DNA of 64,000 nt from Datisca glomerata (Eukaryota; Streptophyta; Magnoliopsida; Cucurbitales; Datiscaceae): the NCBI GenBank assembly GCA_003255025.1, contig QANY01002375.1:1482303-1546302 (forward strand). Direction: 5' to 3'. Shown here in pieces: positions 1-13,458 of this stretch (position 1 is the stretch's first letter; every line of letters begins with the position of its first letter). The position numbers and the translations under genes are program-made. The notes under the pieces were generated by a model. The model saw only the letters and a list, made by a program, of their open reading frames with translations. It had not been told where the DNA came from and ran no database searches.

Positions 1-823
1 AGGGATATCAAGATTCAGTCTCCGGTTCATATTTCGTCGACCAATCCTTCCTAATTCACATCTTTGTTGAAAGAATTTCTTTTGTAATTCCTTACATAAG
101 GATTCAGAAAATACCGGATCTCCGCCTACACAAGAAAATTGTTGATAAAACTCCAAAATGGCATTTTCTTTTGATCCAATTTTTTTTTTCTCCTTATCAT
201 TCAGGAAAGACAAAAAAATTTCAGGGTAGCAAACATTTTCTAGAATTTCTCTTAGATTCGAACCCATAGCTGATGATAGAACTAGAATAGATATTTTCTG
301 TTTCCTACCCACACGAGCCCATATCCTTGCTTTTCGATCAATCTCTAATTCTAATCTTCCCCCAATCTGATATTATGATGCCAGTATAGACTGAAATTCC
401 GTTATGGTCCAATTTTGACCGGTAATAGATACCGGGGCTTTGCAATATTTGATTGATAACAATTCTGTATATTCCATTTACTATAGAAGTTCCCAGGGAA
501 TTCATTAGAGGAATGTTTCCAATAAAAATTGTTTGTTCTTACATATCCCTACTGGTTTTCCAAATTAATCCCGTGGATACGTATAATTCAGAAGAATATG
601 TGAGTGATTCATATACAGCATCTCTTTCTTTTATCAATGGTTCCACCAATTGATATGTTTCCACAAATAATTGAAATTCAATTTCTTGATCTGTATCTTC
701 AATTTTTGGAAACTTATAAAATTCTTCTGTTAAGCCCCGATCAATGAACCTACAAAACCCTTCAAATTGTATCTGATTCAACCCAGGTATTGTAGACATT
801 CCCTCATTTCCACCCCCAAGCAT
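1..823 (-). pseudogene. rpoB: rpoB 5' part, plastid RNA polymerase beta subunit (broken copy)
   Basis: This encodes roughly the first 274 residues of the plastid-encoded RNA polymerase beta subunit, a protein of about 1070 residues. The start codon is at 821-823 and the first residues read [14 protein letters not shown], typical of plant rpoB. Two breaks are visible. A stop codon TAA lies at 539-541, directly after Met94, where the family has glutamine (CAA); this fits a C-to-T change on the coding strand. Near 359-363 the family's Trp-Gly-Gly-Arg stretch lacks two bases, shifting the frame. After the second break the rpoB reading resumes and runs off the window at position 1 with [11 protein letters not shown]. 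It cannot make a functional subunit. Position 1 is a window edge, not a natural end. Confidence 0.93.
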
Positions 824-2083
824 TTTGATTTTTTTCCCATTTATAAAAAAAATCCCATTATTTGCTTATTCTTCATCGAATGGATCGATCTAGCAATGAT
901 AGAATTTATATTCTGTTTACTGAATCACATGAAATTTTACCTAACTCCGTAATGTATGAAATCCATATGTAGGAAAAAAGATAATTTTATACTCAAATTG
1001 GAATTTGCAACAAAACAAAATGTAAAGGAATTGAGAAATTCAACTTTGATTTATGGAGTTTTGTATAGAATATCAAAACAAAAGTGATTCCATTTCTACC
1101 ATTATTATGATATTCCAATCCGATTGGATACTATAAACGGATTCGGGATTTGATCTCATCAATGAGATAAAGACATACTAATTAGAAACAATATCGAATT
1201 TCTTTTTTTTGAACACTTAACTTTTTCGTGGATTCAATTGTTCAAAAAAAAAAATTCTCATAGAAGAGAAAGATTTTACCTATACCGATATTTTTTTTTT
1301 AGTAGAATTCGTAGAATAGATTGAAGTGTGTAAGAAGACTTGTATTTATTAAACATGTGCAGATATAACTATAGCTATATATATATGTCTCCTCCTTTAT
1401 GCCAGTTCTCTTTTCTATTCGGAACAGCAAATGTCGTGCTCTATCAAAATTTTGATTTTCTATTTAATAAAAAAAAAATTGTAAAAATGGAATTCTAAAA
1501 ATTCCCTATGGGCATCATATATAGATAAGATATCCAATTTTCTTTCGAGAATAGTAAAAATTTATGTTCTGGGGTTTACATATACTCATAATTGCTGTTA
1601 GAATTGCAATTGAGAAGGATTTTTTTTTTATTGAAAAAAATCAATACCGATTAATACGGATTAGTTATCTATCAATTTTTATTTAGTTAGGTATCAATGT
1701 GGGGATTTTTTTCTTATATCATTATCATTAGGGAAACTCAATTTGCAATTTAAATGCAAGGATCGTTCATGAATTCACAGTCAATAGTTAACGGTTCCCA
1801 TTTGTCCTGAATTTTTGCTTTTGTGACTGAAAATAAACATTTGGTTTTTCAATAGAAAAAGGAGGGAAAGTTATTCTTTTTAGATATTGTGTGTTGTAAG
1901 ATACTATCAAGCGAAGTGATAGATCGAATCCAAATAAAAAAGGAATGCCTTTTTTTTTAGGAATTTTAGGAAAGGGATTAAGGAAAACAGGATTCAAGAT
2001 ACAAGTACAATAATAAAAAAAAAAGAAGTTTAGTAACCCCCTAAAAAAAAAAAGGAATATTCTCATATATTTTGTATCGTTTT
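824..2083. other. rpoB-trnC plastid spacer, no gene
   Basis: AT-rich plastid spacer between the divergent rpoB and trnC genes. I see only poly-A/T runs and short stop-riddled frames. In the plastome this spacer holds the rpoB promoter, but I could not place its motif with confidence. Confidence 0.7.
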
Positions 2084-2154
2084 GGCGGCATGGCCGAGCG
2101 GTAAGGCGGGGGACTGCAAATCCTTTTTCCCCAGTTCAAATCCGGGTGTCGCCT
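2084..2154 (+). tRNA. trnC-GCA: tRNA-Cys (GCA), plastid origin
   Basis: This 71-base sequence folds as plastid tRNA-Cys. The 5' acceptor GGCGGCA pairs with TGTCGCC before the discriminator T. The anticodon GCA is at 2116-2118 and the T loop reads TTCAAAT. No base obviously breaks the cloverleaf. Transcription in the nucleus is not expected from its plastid promoter, so it is most likely silent. Confidence 0.95.
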
Positions 2155-3142
<988 letters not shown>

Positions 3143-3985
3143 AAGTACTACTAATTGAGGAATCAACCTCAAACTAAACTGTATCAATTGTTTTATAGAT
3201 CGTTCTGCAAAACCTTTTTTTTTACTTTTGATTTTATTTGTTTTTGGTTTCCTTTTTTTTTTTTTTTACTGTTCAAAAAAGAGTTCTGTTATTAGTTTCA
3301 AAGTGTATACATACTTTCGACGCGAAAGAACATAGACAGAGTGGTTGTCCAATGAGATACTCCGCATAATAAGATATTGACTCGGGCTAGTCACTCACAT
3401 ATTGCGTGCTTACCACTTGTTTGATTTATTATTATTTTATTATTTTAGTTATTATTTATTTTTGTTATTTTACTAATTTGATTTATGTTATGCTTTCTTT
3501 ATGGAACTCATTTCATATCATGGTTTAAACGTTAAAGATGGGGTTTGCTAATTCTTTTCGAAATCCGAAGAGAAAAGAAGTTCCTACGGAACCGAACCCC
3601 TGGATCACTGCTCAATCAATTACTTCTTTAGAATGCTAAAAAAATATTAGTCTATTTTTTTATTAATATATACCTATGCCCCTAACACTTTTTTCCTTCA
3701 TTGATTCTTTCGATGGATATCGGGATTCATATTGAAAAGAATCAGAAATCTAGGAATTAGAATCGTAAGAGTTGCCTTTCGATTATTCCAGATTGCTTGG
3801 AATCGGAATCAACATAAATTCAATAAATAGATGAAGCAAAGAAATAGAATTGGGATACTATGTACATTAACTGTACATATATGTAATTGATATATATATA
3901 TGAATATGAAGATATATTTCGATTGATCTATATTCAACCTGTATCTTTATACAGTACAACTTTATACACTCCAATAACAATAATA

Positions 3986-4031
3986 GATAGTATGGTAGAA
4001 GGATTCATATATTTCTCTCTACCATACTATC
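3986..4031 (-). terminator. Stem-loop downstream of psbM (plastid 3' end type)
   Basis: A perfect 14-bp inverted repeat, GATAGTATGGTAGA and its complement, is separated by 18 bases. It lies about 145 bp past the psbM stop codon on the same strand. Plastid mRNAs usually carry such 3' stem-loops, which set the RNA end and protect it. The rest of the petN-psbM spacer (3143-4176) is AT-rich and shows no gene. Confidence 0.6.
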
Positions 4032-4176
4032 GGATCTCATAGAATACTTTTCTCGTAGAATACTTATAATTCTAGTCTGCTCATTTCATTTAAGACGCGA
4101 AATTTGAATCCTTTTCATTTTCTTTTTTCTTCTCTTCAATCATTGATAAGAACTAAAAAGTAAAGTTTAATTCAAA

Positions 4177-5395
<1,219 letters not shown>

Positions 5396-5469
5396 CGGGA
5401 CTGACGGGGCTCGAACCCGCAGCTTCCGCCTTGACAGGGCGGTGCTCTGACCAATTGAACTACAATCCC
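5396..5469 (-). tRNA. trnD-GUC: tRNA-Asp (GUC), plastid origin
   Basis: A 74-base sequence with 5' acceptor GGGATTG, D arm TTCAATTGGTCAGAGCA, anticodon GTC in the loop CTGTCAA, T loop TTCGAGC and discriminator G. The cloverleaf is complete. In plastomes trnE, trnY and trnD are co-transcribed in this order, and all three share the minus strand here. The trnD-trnY gap (5470-5954) shows no gene. Confidence 0.95.
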
Positions 5470-5954
5470 CAGGAAATAAAATGTACAACATATGCTTATG
5501 ATTTCATTTCCTTCAAACCCTTTCTATGTGGATCTATATGTAGATTTTAGATTAGAATCATCATATTGTAACATAGACGCGAGTAATATATTGATATACA
5601 CACGGACATCCACTTTAGTGAGAGGAGCACGGATTACTAGTAATTTTTTCGTTATTGCCAAATTGATTGATAATCAAATCAATCTTTCAATGAAAAAAAA
5701 AAAGAGTTTTTTTGACTTTATTCTTTTCTGAAACTTTCTACTTACAGATCCTGATATAAATCGAGATCATTATCAAGATCATAATTTGTGGGAAAAAGAA
5801 CAAAAAAATAAATAGAGCAGATAAAAAAAAATAGCAGTAGAGAGATATCAGAAAATTAGATTTTTTCTTTTTTTATTTATTTATTCTTCCGTATCAAACA
5901 TTTTTGGAGAAAAACAAATGGGTTATATCATTTCATGGTGGATCGGCGAATTAT

Positions 5955-6038
5955 TGGGCCGAGCTGGATTTGAACCAGCGTAGACATATTGCCAACGAAT
6001 TTACAGTCCGTCCCCATTAACCGCTCGGGCATCGACCC
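5955..6038 (-). tRNA. trnY-GUA: tRNA-Tyr (GUA), plastid origin
   Basis: An 84-base class II tRNA with the long variable arm typical of tyrosine tRNA. The acceptor GGGTCGA pairs with TCGGCCC, allowing one G-T pair, before discriminator A. The anticodon is GTA within CTGTAAA and the T loop is TTCAAAT. It lies 59 bp from trnE, the usual close plastid spacing. Confidence 0.95.
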
Positions 6039-6097
6039 AGGAAGAATCAATTCTAGGATTATTGATAATTCATGATCAACTTCCTTTCGTAGTACCC

Positions 6098-6170
6098 TAC
6101 CCCCAGGGGAAGTCGAATCCCCGCTGCCTCCTTGAAAGAGAGATGTCCTGAACCACTAGACGATGGGGGC
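6098..6170 (-). tRNA. trnE-UUC: tRNA-Glu (UUC), plastid origin
   Basis: A 73-base sequence with acceptor GCCCCCA pairing with TGGGGGT, anticodon TTC in CTTTCAA, T loop TTCGACT and discriminator A. In plastids this tRNA serves both translation and, charged with glutamate, the first step of chlorophyll and heme synthesis. The copy looks intact but sits in nuclear DNA. Confidence 0.95.
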
Positions 6171-6193
6171 ATACTTGCCCGACTGCCATCATA

Positions 6194-6230
6194 CATACTA
6201 TGATCATAGTATGACTATGATCATAGTATG
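6194..6230. repeat. Tandemly doubled palindrome upstream of trnE
   Basis: CATACTATGATCATAGTATG (6194-6213) is a perfect 20-bp palindrome. Its last 17 bases, ACTATGATCATAGTATG, are repeated immediately at 6214-6230. The pair could fold as two hairpins or one longer one. Confidence 0.85.
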
Positions 6231-7500
6231 AATAGTTTTTTGAAATTGTCAATATAAAAAAAAATCGAATAGTATGACTCACAATTCGAAGGATTTTTCT
6301 GTCTTTCATGATTCCATAAAATTTTTTGATTTCTCATTTCTATTTATGAATCAATCGTTCATTCTAATCACCATTCTATAATTCTATAAAAAATTATATT
6401 TTTTATAGAAATTCTTTGATTACAATGAAATTGAAATTTGTTTTTTATATTCAATTTAAAATTCATTTTTTATATTAATATAAAAAATAGTATATAAAAC
6501 GGATATATAAAATATAAAATTGATGAATAATATAAAATTTATATATATATAAATTTATATAAATATAAATTTTATATAGTTATATTAAAATTATATATAG
6601 TTATATTAAATATATATAGAATATAATATAAAATGAAAATAGTGATTAGATTCGAAGTAAATTCTAAAAAAATTTATATTTAGTGTGAGAACTGAGGAGG
6701 TGTAGACCTCATTTTATACTACTTATGGGGGAGCCACCAATAAAGGTTGTTTAACCCATTAAAGGCATATTTAACCCCAAAACACTTTCTTCTCTTAAAT
6801 TGTAAAATAAAAAATATTTTGGGACTTAAACTACAAAGAATATTCCATATTCTATGACCTTTGAGTTTCCTAAAAAAAATCTAGAGCAAAAGACAGCTCA
6901 TGACCCTATATAGGGGTGGCCCATATAGAGAGAGTGTCTAAGCTTATCAAGTTACCACTTTTGATACAAGCATCTCTATATATGTCTTTCCAACATTTTC
7001 TCATTCAGCTCACTTTAAAAGATAATTTTTCATTCATCCCAGAGTCAATTATGACAAATTAATAGTCAATTTTCATGTACTCCCGGAGGAAAACTCAAAT
7101 ATCCAATGACCTTACACTTTTACATAGTGCGTGTCACCTAAAAATTTGCCCAAAATAGATCCATAGAAATGGTGTAAAAACATCCATTTCCCAATAGTTA
7201 CCACTATTTTTCTGTCCGCATTATAACAAATTAAATGTTGAAGGTGCAATCCTTCACAATGTGACTTAAAGTACTTGTGTTTCCTTGTGGGTTTTCTGCA
7301 ACAAAAATAACACATCCTTCACCATTGTTCTATGTTTTTTTTTTTCCTTTTACAAGTTTTCGACCACCTTCGTGGCCTATCACGGCTCGTCACTGACTGT
7401 AGCGGTTGTTAGATCGTGATAGCGGATGGTGAATCATACTAGCACTATTATATCGGACGATAGCGGCATCGGAACCCTCCGATACCATTACGAACCTATC
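6231..7500. other. Spacer: plastid trnE-trnT remnant, then nuclear noncoding DNA
   Basis: Up to about 6660 the sequence is extremely AT-rich with TATATA-type repeats, as in the plastid trnE-trnT spacer. From about 6660 base composition changes and plastid resemblance stops. The following 840 bp show no domain on either strand. A GC-richer stretch at 7360-7500 has short inverted motifs around GATAGCGG but I cannot assign it. Confidence 0.55.
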
Positions 7501-7879
7501 GTTATGCTATGTAACGATCATTTTTTGAAACCATGATATTCCTGCCGTGACATTGGTACAAAGAGTCTGAAAATGCAGGTTGAGAGGTTAGTGTGGAAAT
7601 GAAAAATGCAGAGCTCATCAATGCCTTGGAAAACTGTCTCACCCATGATTTATCATTTGAGTGGAGGTTGGGTAGGAAGTTTGTACATTTTAAACAGGTA
7701 TAAATGCCCATTGATTGCAACTTCTTATGAACGGTTTTTTTTACTTGCTTATTACATGGTGGTTGACATGTTGGATGATAGCATGACTTCTCTTGATTTT
7801 GGTCTTGACTGATTGCGGGCATGGCTCCATGAGGTGTGCCCTTAGCTGTCATAGCATTAGTTGTATTAGGTAATTTGCT

Positions 7880-9830
7880 TTCATTGGGTATTACTTTTTC
7901 ATAGGATATGGTAGTCATAGTTATGCCTTTAATACTCCCATCTAAACGAGGATATGATGATAATCTAAGACCAAGTTTGAATCGCAATGTTTCAAAAGGG
8001 TTGTGAAGCCATCAACTTTGTAAAAATTTCAGTAAGCTGAAAATTTGAATCCACAAAACGAGTGATACGGTTCCTTAAGACAACAATTTCTCTGAAAAAA
8101 TGATAATCAAACTCAATGTGTTTGTCCCGACTATGAAATACTAGATTAACGGTCATATGTAGGACACTTTTATTGTCACAGAAAATAATTGGTGGGTTGG
8201 AAAGTGGTAGTTGAATTTTACGGAGAAGGGACTCAACGGTTGTAGACGCCATGGATCTATATTTAGCTTCTGCACTAGATCTTAAAAATGTAGGTTATTT
8301 CTTCGCAATCCAAGAGATAAAAGTTTCATAAAAAATGTACAAAAACCACTAGTGCATCACATAGTCAAATGACATAAAGGTCCAACGTACTTTATGAGGA
8401 GATCCCAAGACCAAAACCAAGTGTACCGTGAACATATCAAATTAATCATTTGACAAGCTAAAAATGTTTCATAGTAGGTGCATGCATAAATATACAAACC
8501 AGATTAACCACATAATATATATAAGGCTGAGTGAATGTATGATATTGCAATGCACCGACTATACTTCTATAATGAGTGGGGTTAGGTCAAAGATTATTGG
8601 TCAAAGAATTTGTTCGTCTCTTGATTGCCATAGGAGTTGATAATGGTTTTCAATCATTCATTTGAGCTCGATCAAAGATGTCATGAGAAAACTTGCATTG
8701 ATAGAGAAACAACCCATTAGGAGAAGTTTATGCCTCAATACCAAGAAAATAATGTAATGAACCTTGATCTTTGACAATAAATTCTTTTCCAAGTTTATGA
8801 ATATACCAAAGCATAAATTTGTCATTATCATTTGTGAGGATCATGTCATTAATATAGATAAGTAAAAAAAAAGCTTACTGCATGATGAATGGCATATGAA
8901 TAACGAAGGATTAACATTATCACTTACAAAACCAGTATGAAGGAGAAAATCACTTTCTGTCGAACCAAACACGAGATGCTTTTTTTAGCCCATAAAGTGC
9001 ACATTTTACAAGACAAACCATAAGTGGCTAATTGGAATCAGAAAAACTAGGAGGTTATAACATGTGTATTGGGTCTACTAAATAACCATGGAAGAATGCA
9101 TTTTGTACGTCTAGTTACCATAGCTTCTATGGACCGTTGCGAGAGTAAGAATGATACGAATAGTTGTTGACTTGATAACTGGGGAAAAAGTCTATAAGAA
9201 ATAGTCCTTTAATTTGATGAAATCCTTTTGCGACAAGCCGTGCCTTGAGTCTGTCAAGGCTTCCATCAGATTTTAACATTGTTTTGAAGACTCATTTGGA
9301 GCCTACTACGTTCATGTTTGGTCGTCGTGGCACAAGATCCCAAGTGTTATTGGCATGCAATGCTTCTAGTTCCTCATGCATAGCTTGTCTCTATCCTTCT
9401 TGCTTCATGGTAGACTTGATGCTTCGTGGTTCAGTTGAAATATTGCCTGTAATTATGGCTAAATGTAAGTTAGAATAACGAGGATTGAGTTTGTAGATAC
9501 CAATTTTCAAACAAGTTTACATAGGATGAGAAGCATTAGAAGGACAGCCTGCAACTTCAGGGACATGGGGAATTGATTTTGTAAGATGCTATGTAGAACT
9601 CTCAGGACAATTAGTTTCACCAAGTGATAGGAATGTAGTTGGCTTCGTTGATAACAAACACATCAGGTGAATTTTGTGCTACATTTGGTGGATCGTCAAA
9701 TGGCCATATTAGAATTCATAGAAGTTGCTTCCAATGGGCATTAGGCATTGTGGATGAAATCAATTTCATTCAATTTGAAGAGCCAACCACTACATTTGAG
9801 TATGTAGAAGTCAATGACATTACTCTGCGA
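7880..9830 (-). pseudogene. Ty1/copia polyprotein remnant (RT and RNase H)
   Basis: Reading the minus strand downward, the copia signatures appear in order. Near 9420-9300 is the start of the RT domain with HEELEALHANNTWDLVPR and VGSKWVFKT. At 9270-9220 is KARLVAKGFHQIK. At 8845-8856 is the catalytic box, here YIND instead of YVDD. At 8252-7992 is RNase H with FCDNKSV, RDKHIEFDYHFFRE and EIFTKLMASQPF. A one-base slip near 7988 shifts the frame before the C-terminal tail around 7900. Many stops and shifts and the lost catalytic aspartate mark it as dead. The part from 9480 to 9830 is weakly recognisable. No LTR could be delimited. Confidence 0.82.
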
Positions 9831-9964
9831 TACAAGCTTACATAATATGACTAAAATGACCTAAATTCTTGTTGATTTCTTCCAAAAATTTAGACAAGTT
9901 CTTCTCATTAGGATGGAGGGCAAAACATTTCTCTTAAAAAATTATGCTTGTTCTGCCAAATTAC

Positions 9965-11833
9965 TATTGGAATTATGTCCATAAAGTATGGTGTAATAAC
10001 TATTTATGTGTATTTAGTTTTTTCTCTAACATTTTTGTATTACTGAATTTTATGAATGAATGAAAGTTTTCCTATTAATTAAAGTGTATTTATAATTTAC
10101 TCAAGTCCTAGAACTATTGTAGGGGACTTCCAGATAAACTCTTCTGAAATAGTTAAGAACGTTATTCACAGTCTTAGGATCGACTGGGCAATCGAGTTTG
10201 ATTACGACTGTTAGGTTGAGCCAAGGATGCCGGTCTTGGAGCATGAGAGTGAGGACTCTAACGGTTGACCTAGATATGTTGTGGAACATATTGAATAGAT
10301 CAATAACAAATTAGTTTGGAGTAAATCCATTTATCTAGCTCTAAATGTAATTGTTACACCTTAAGAATATCTTCATAATTACCTTCATCCTGAGGTCAAT
10401 ACGAAATTTGATCTAGTTAGTTATGATCTTTGATATGCTAAAGGAGTGAGTTCAAATTACCGGACAATACCTCAACTGTTGGGATCGTGATTCAACTATG
10501 TTGGAGTTGCGTGATTTATAGATATAGAAATTTGTGGTTAGATTGTAAAATACAATAATATCACTTTATGCTTTATTGTTGAGTGTGTGAATAAATTAAC
10601 CTAGTCAGGTACTCGATAAAATGTATCATTGAATAAGACGTGTGGAATCGTACGAGACAATTCACTATTATATCTTTCTTATTCACAGTCAATGAAGGAG
10701 TTAAGAAAATAATAACAGGAGGGATAAAATGATAATTTTACATCTCATTCTTGTTATTGATATTCCTTAAGAGTAATATGTTAAAATATTCTGTGGACCA
10801 TGAAATAAAAGTATTTATTTGCACCGACACGAAATGTAGCGCGCATGAATTGAGAGTTGATTCAACATCGAACCTATAGTGAAGTCGTACGATGTCAGGA
10901 TTAAATAGGTCGAGAATATATAGAGATAAATTAACCATGTATTTGAATCATATAGCTTTATTCATGTGGATCCATTTGGTCTCATGAGTAGTTAATGAGT
11001 ACATGAATAGAAGAAACTGCATCAGTTGGACCAAAATGTGTTTTGAGCCAAGATGTATTTTCTAAATTCATATGTGATGGGTATTGTTTCTTAATTAGTA
11101 AAGAGAAATTAATTGATGTTTACATTAATTAATTTATTATTTTTTAATTATTGAATAATTAGCAAATAAAAAAAATTAATTAATTAATTGATGGAGATCA
11201 ATTTAAATTTATCAATTTTAGGTTGATGAATTTGGACACAATATTGATTTTAATGAGAGATACGATTTTCGGTAATTATAAATTATATGGGTGAATTTTG
11301 AAAATTACCCATATATGGGGGTATGTGTGAAAAATCCAAAATTATTATATAAGAAATGGCATTAGGGTTGCCTCCCTAAGTGTGTTGACACAACCCTAAT
11401 CACGCGGAGTAGAAAAAAAAGTCTCTCTCCCCTCCTATTGTTACCGCTGAATTCATTAAGGAAGAAAGAAAATTTTCTTCCATAGTTATTTTGAGAGCCC
11501 ACACTCAGTTTCTAATAACGTCCTTGCGAGATATACTTCTGAATATAATGACTGGCTGTTGGTGCGGAGGCTAATTGAAGTTCTTGTATTTGAAGATCGA
11601 ATAACGTGAAGCATTTAATAAGATTCCACCAATTCAGAAAGTCTCCGATACAACGAAAATGTATAAATCGTTTGTACATCTTTTGAATACGTTTAACTTT
11701 GTATGCATAATCAGATGTATGGTTTTAATATTTAATATGATTAAATTGGTCGATGTAATTTTTTTTATATTTCTGACACGAACAGTTCGTGGTTCAATGA
11801 TTTTTCTTCGAATTTTTAAAACTCGATCCAACA
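9965..11833. mobile_element. Solo LTR, 1869 bp, with 5-bp target duplication
   Basis: The segment starts TATTGGAATTATG and ends ACTCGATCCAACA, giving imperfect TGTTGG/CCAACA termini with the first TG mutated to TA. It is flanked by perfect direct repeats ATTAC at 9960-9964 and 11834-11838. Removing it and one ATTAC rejoins the minus-strand gag pseudogene in the same frame at that site. There is no primer site or coding sequence, so it is a solo LTR left by recombination between the two LTRs of a full element. A TATA-like TTATATAAG lies near 11345. The interior (10000-11650) contains no gene. Confidence 0.85.
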
Positions 11834-13442
11834 ATTACTTGCTCTCACAGCCACACCTTTCAACCATTCCACAGCCTGCTCAGAATGTTTCCGAATCAAA
11901 TCATGATCTTGTTGCAACAATTGGTAATCATGTCTCAGTGCATCAACATTAGCGTCATTGTTTCTTGCCAATTTCTCTGCCACGTTTTGATATGCTCTGA
12001 CTTGGTGCTCGAGGCTTGCAATGACTTTCAATAGTTCTTCAGTATTATTTGTTAACTCGATCTTCTAAACCTTTTGATCCTCCAAATCAACTTGTAAAAT
12101 AACAATGATTCATCGTAATGAGTCATATTGTTCTCCTAACTCAATGATGTACGCATCTTTCTTATCAACCGTCACCTTCAACTCTTCTAAAACCTCTTAT
12201 ATAAGCTTATTTTTCCTTTCCAGCTCCATGATTCGATCCTCCTATTCATAGATTGCCCCTCGTAAATTCACATTGTCTTTTGCCATCTTTCTAATTTTGT
12301 TATCTAGTCGGTGAGTGTCAACCAACGCTGAGTTCTGCTGTTTTAGATGTTCTTGATCATCAACCTTATTTCTCAAATCTCTAATTTTCTTCTATGAGAG
12401 CTAAATTCTTTTGATGCTCTTTATATAACTCATCCCACTCTTCCTTTTTAACAATGTAAATCTTCCATTGGTAAGATAATAATCACTTTGCCTCTACTCT
12501 CAAGTCACGCTACATACTCCTTTGTGCAGTTCATGCGATTTTCTCATTTCGTATCCTTATTATTTTCCAAGCTCCAATTAATTGCTACAGTTTTTGTTTA
12601 ACATTTTGAGAATCGTAATTGATTTCAATATCTTTCAATACGTGCGTGGCAGGGACAATCTATCTCATATAAATTTGATGAAGGACCATTAGTGGAGCAT
12701 AACTAGTACAACCCTAAGGACCTGAGAGTGGGACCCATTGAAGGTCACAACATCTATAGATCATCGATGTCAACGACATCCAATGAGCTTTCCAGATAAC
12801 ATCCACTTTTTTCAAATTTGGTAAGTATGAGAGTCATACCCCTTTTGTCGGAAATTGAGGATTTCATTTCACCATTCCAAATTCTGTAACGAGGATTCTT
12901 ACATTTGTCCAAGGGCTTAAAAACTTAACTTGAGGATATTTGAATTCTATTGGACACCGTAGATGGCTAAAGATCCAAATACATAAAAGACATGGAGAGC
13001 CAATGAACTTCCATTTTCCAGACATTTGGATGTGATTTAAGGAACAAAAAGTCTCGGTGAGAATTGAGATAACCGAGTTAAAACCATGTTCAACTTGAAA
13101 GAACATTTTTATCACTTTATCATCCACATAGCTTCAGATCTTGGGGAACAACACGGTACCATAAATACACAAAGCATAAAAAACCATATCCTTCTCTTTC
13201 TTCAAGAAAATTTGGGTGAGATCTATAAGGTAATCCAGCGATACACACTCATTCCTTCCTTTAATTTTCAGCCTTTTCTCAATCTTAGATGCATGGACAG
13301 TGCCCAAGCGCTGAGATAAAAGTCTATTCAACTAAGCTTTTTGTCGTAGTTATAAACTTTGTCCATGTTTTGTAGCAGGACATTTAGTAGTGCTTGATAT
13401 TCTTCAATTGTAGGAGTCGGATCAATTATTCCTAAAGTTGTC

Positions 13443-13458
13443 AGGATCGTACGATCCT
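13443..13458. repeat. 16-bp GATC palindrome
   Basis: AGGATCGTACGATCCT is a perfect palindrome followed by two more GATCC-containing pieces within 40 bp. It lies just outside the left end of the CACTA element. No function is apparent. Confidence 0.7.

Noticed and set aside
7502..7987. 161-codon minus-strand frame
   Set aside because: Only its first 30 or so codons look like a copia C-terminal tail; the rest lacks recognisable features and probably runs into LTR or flanking DNA.
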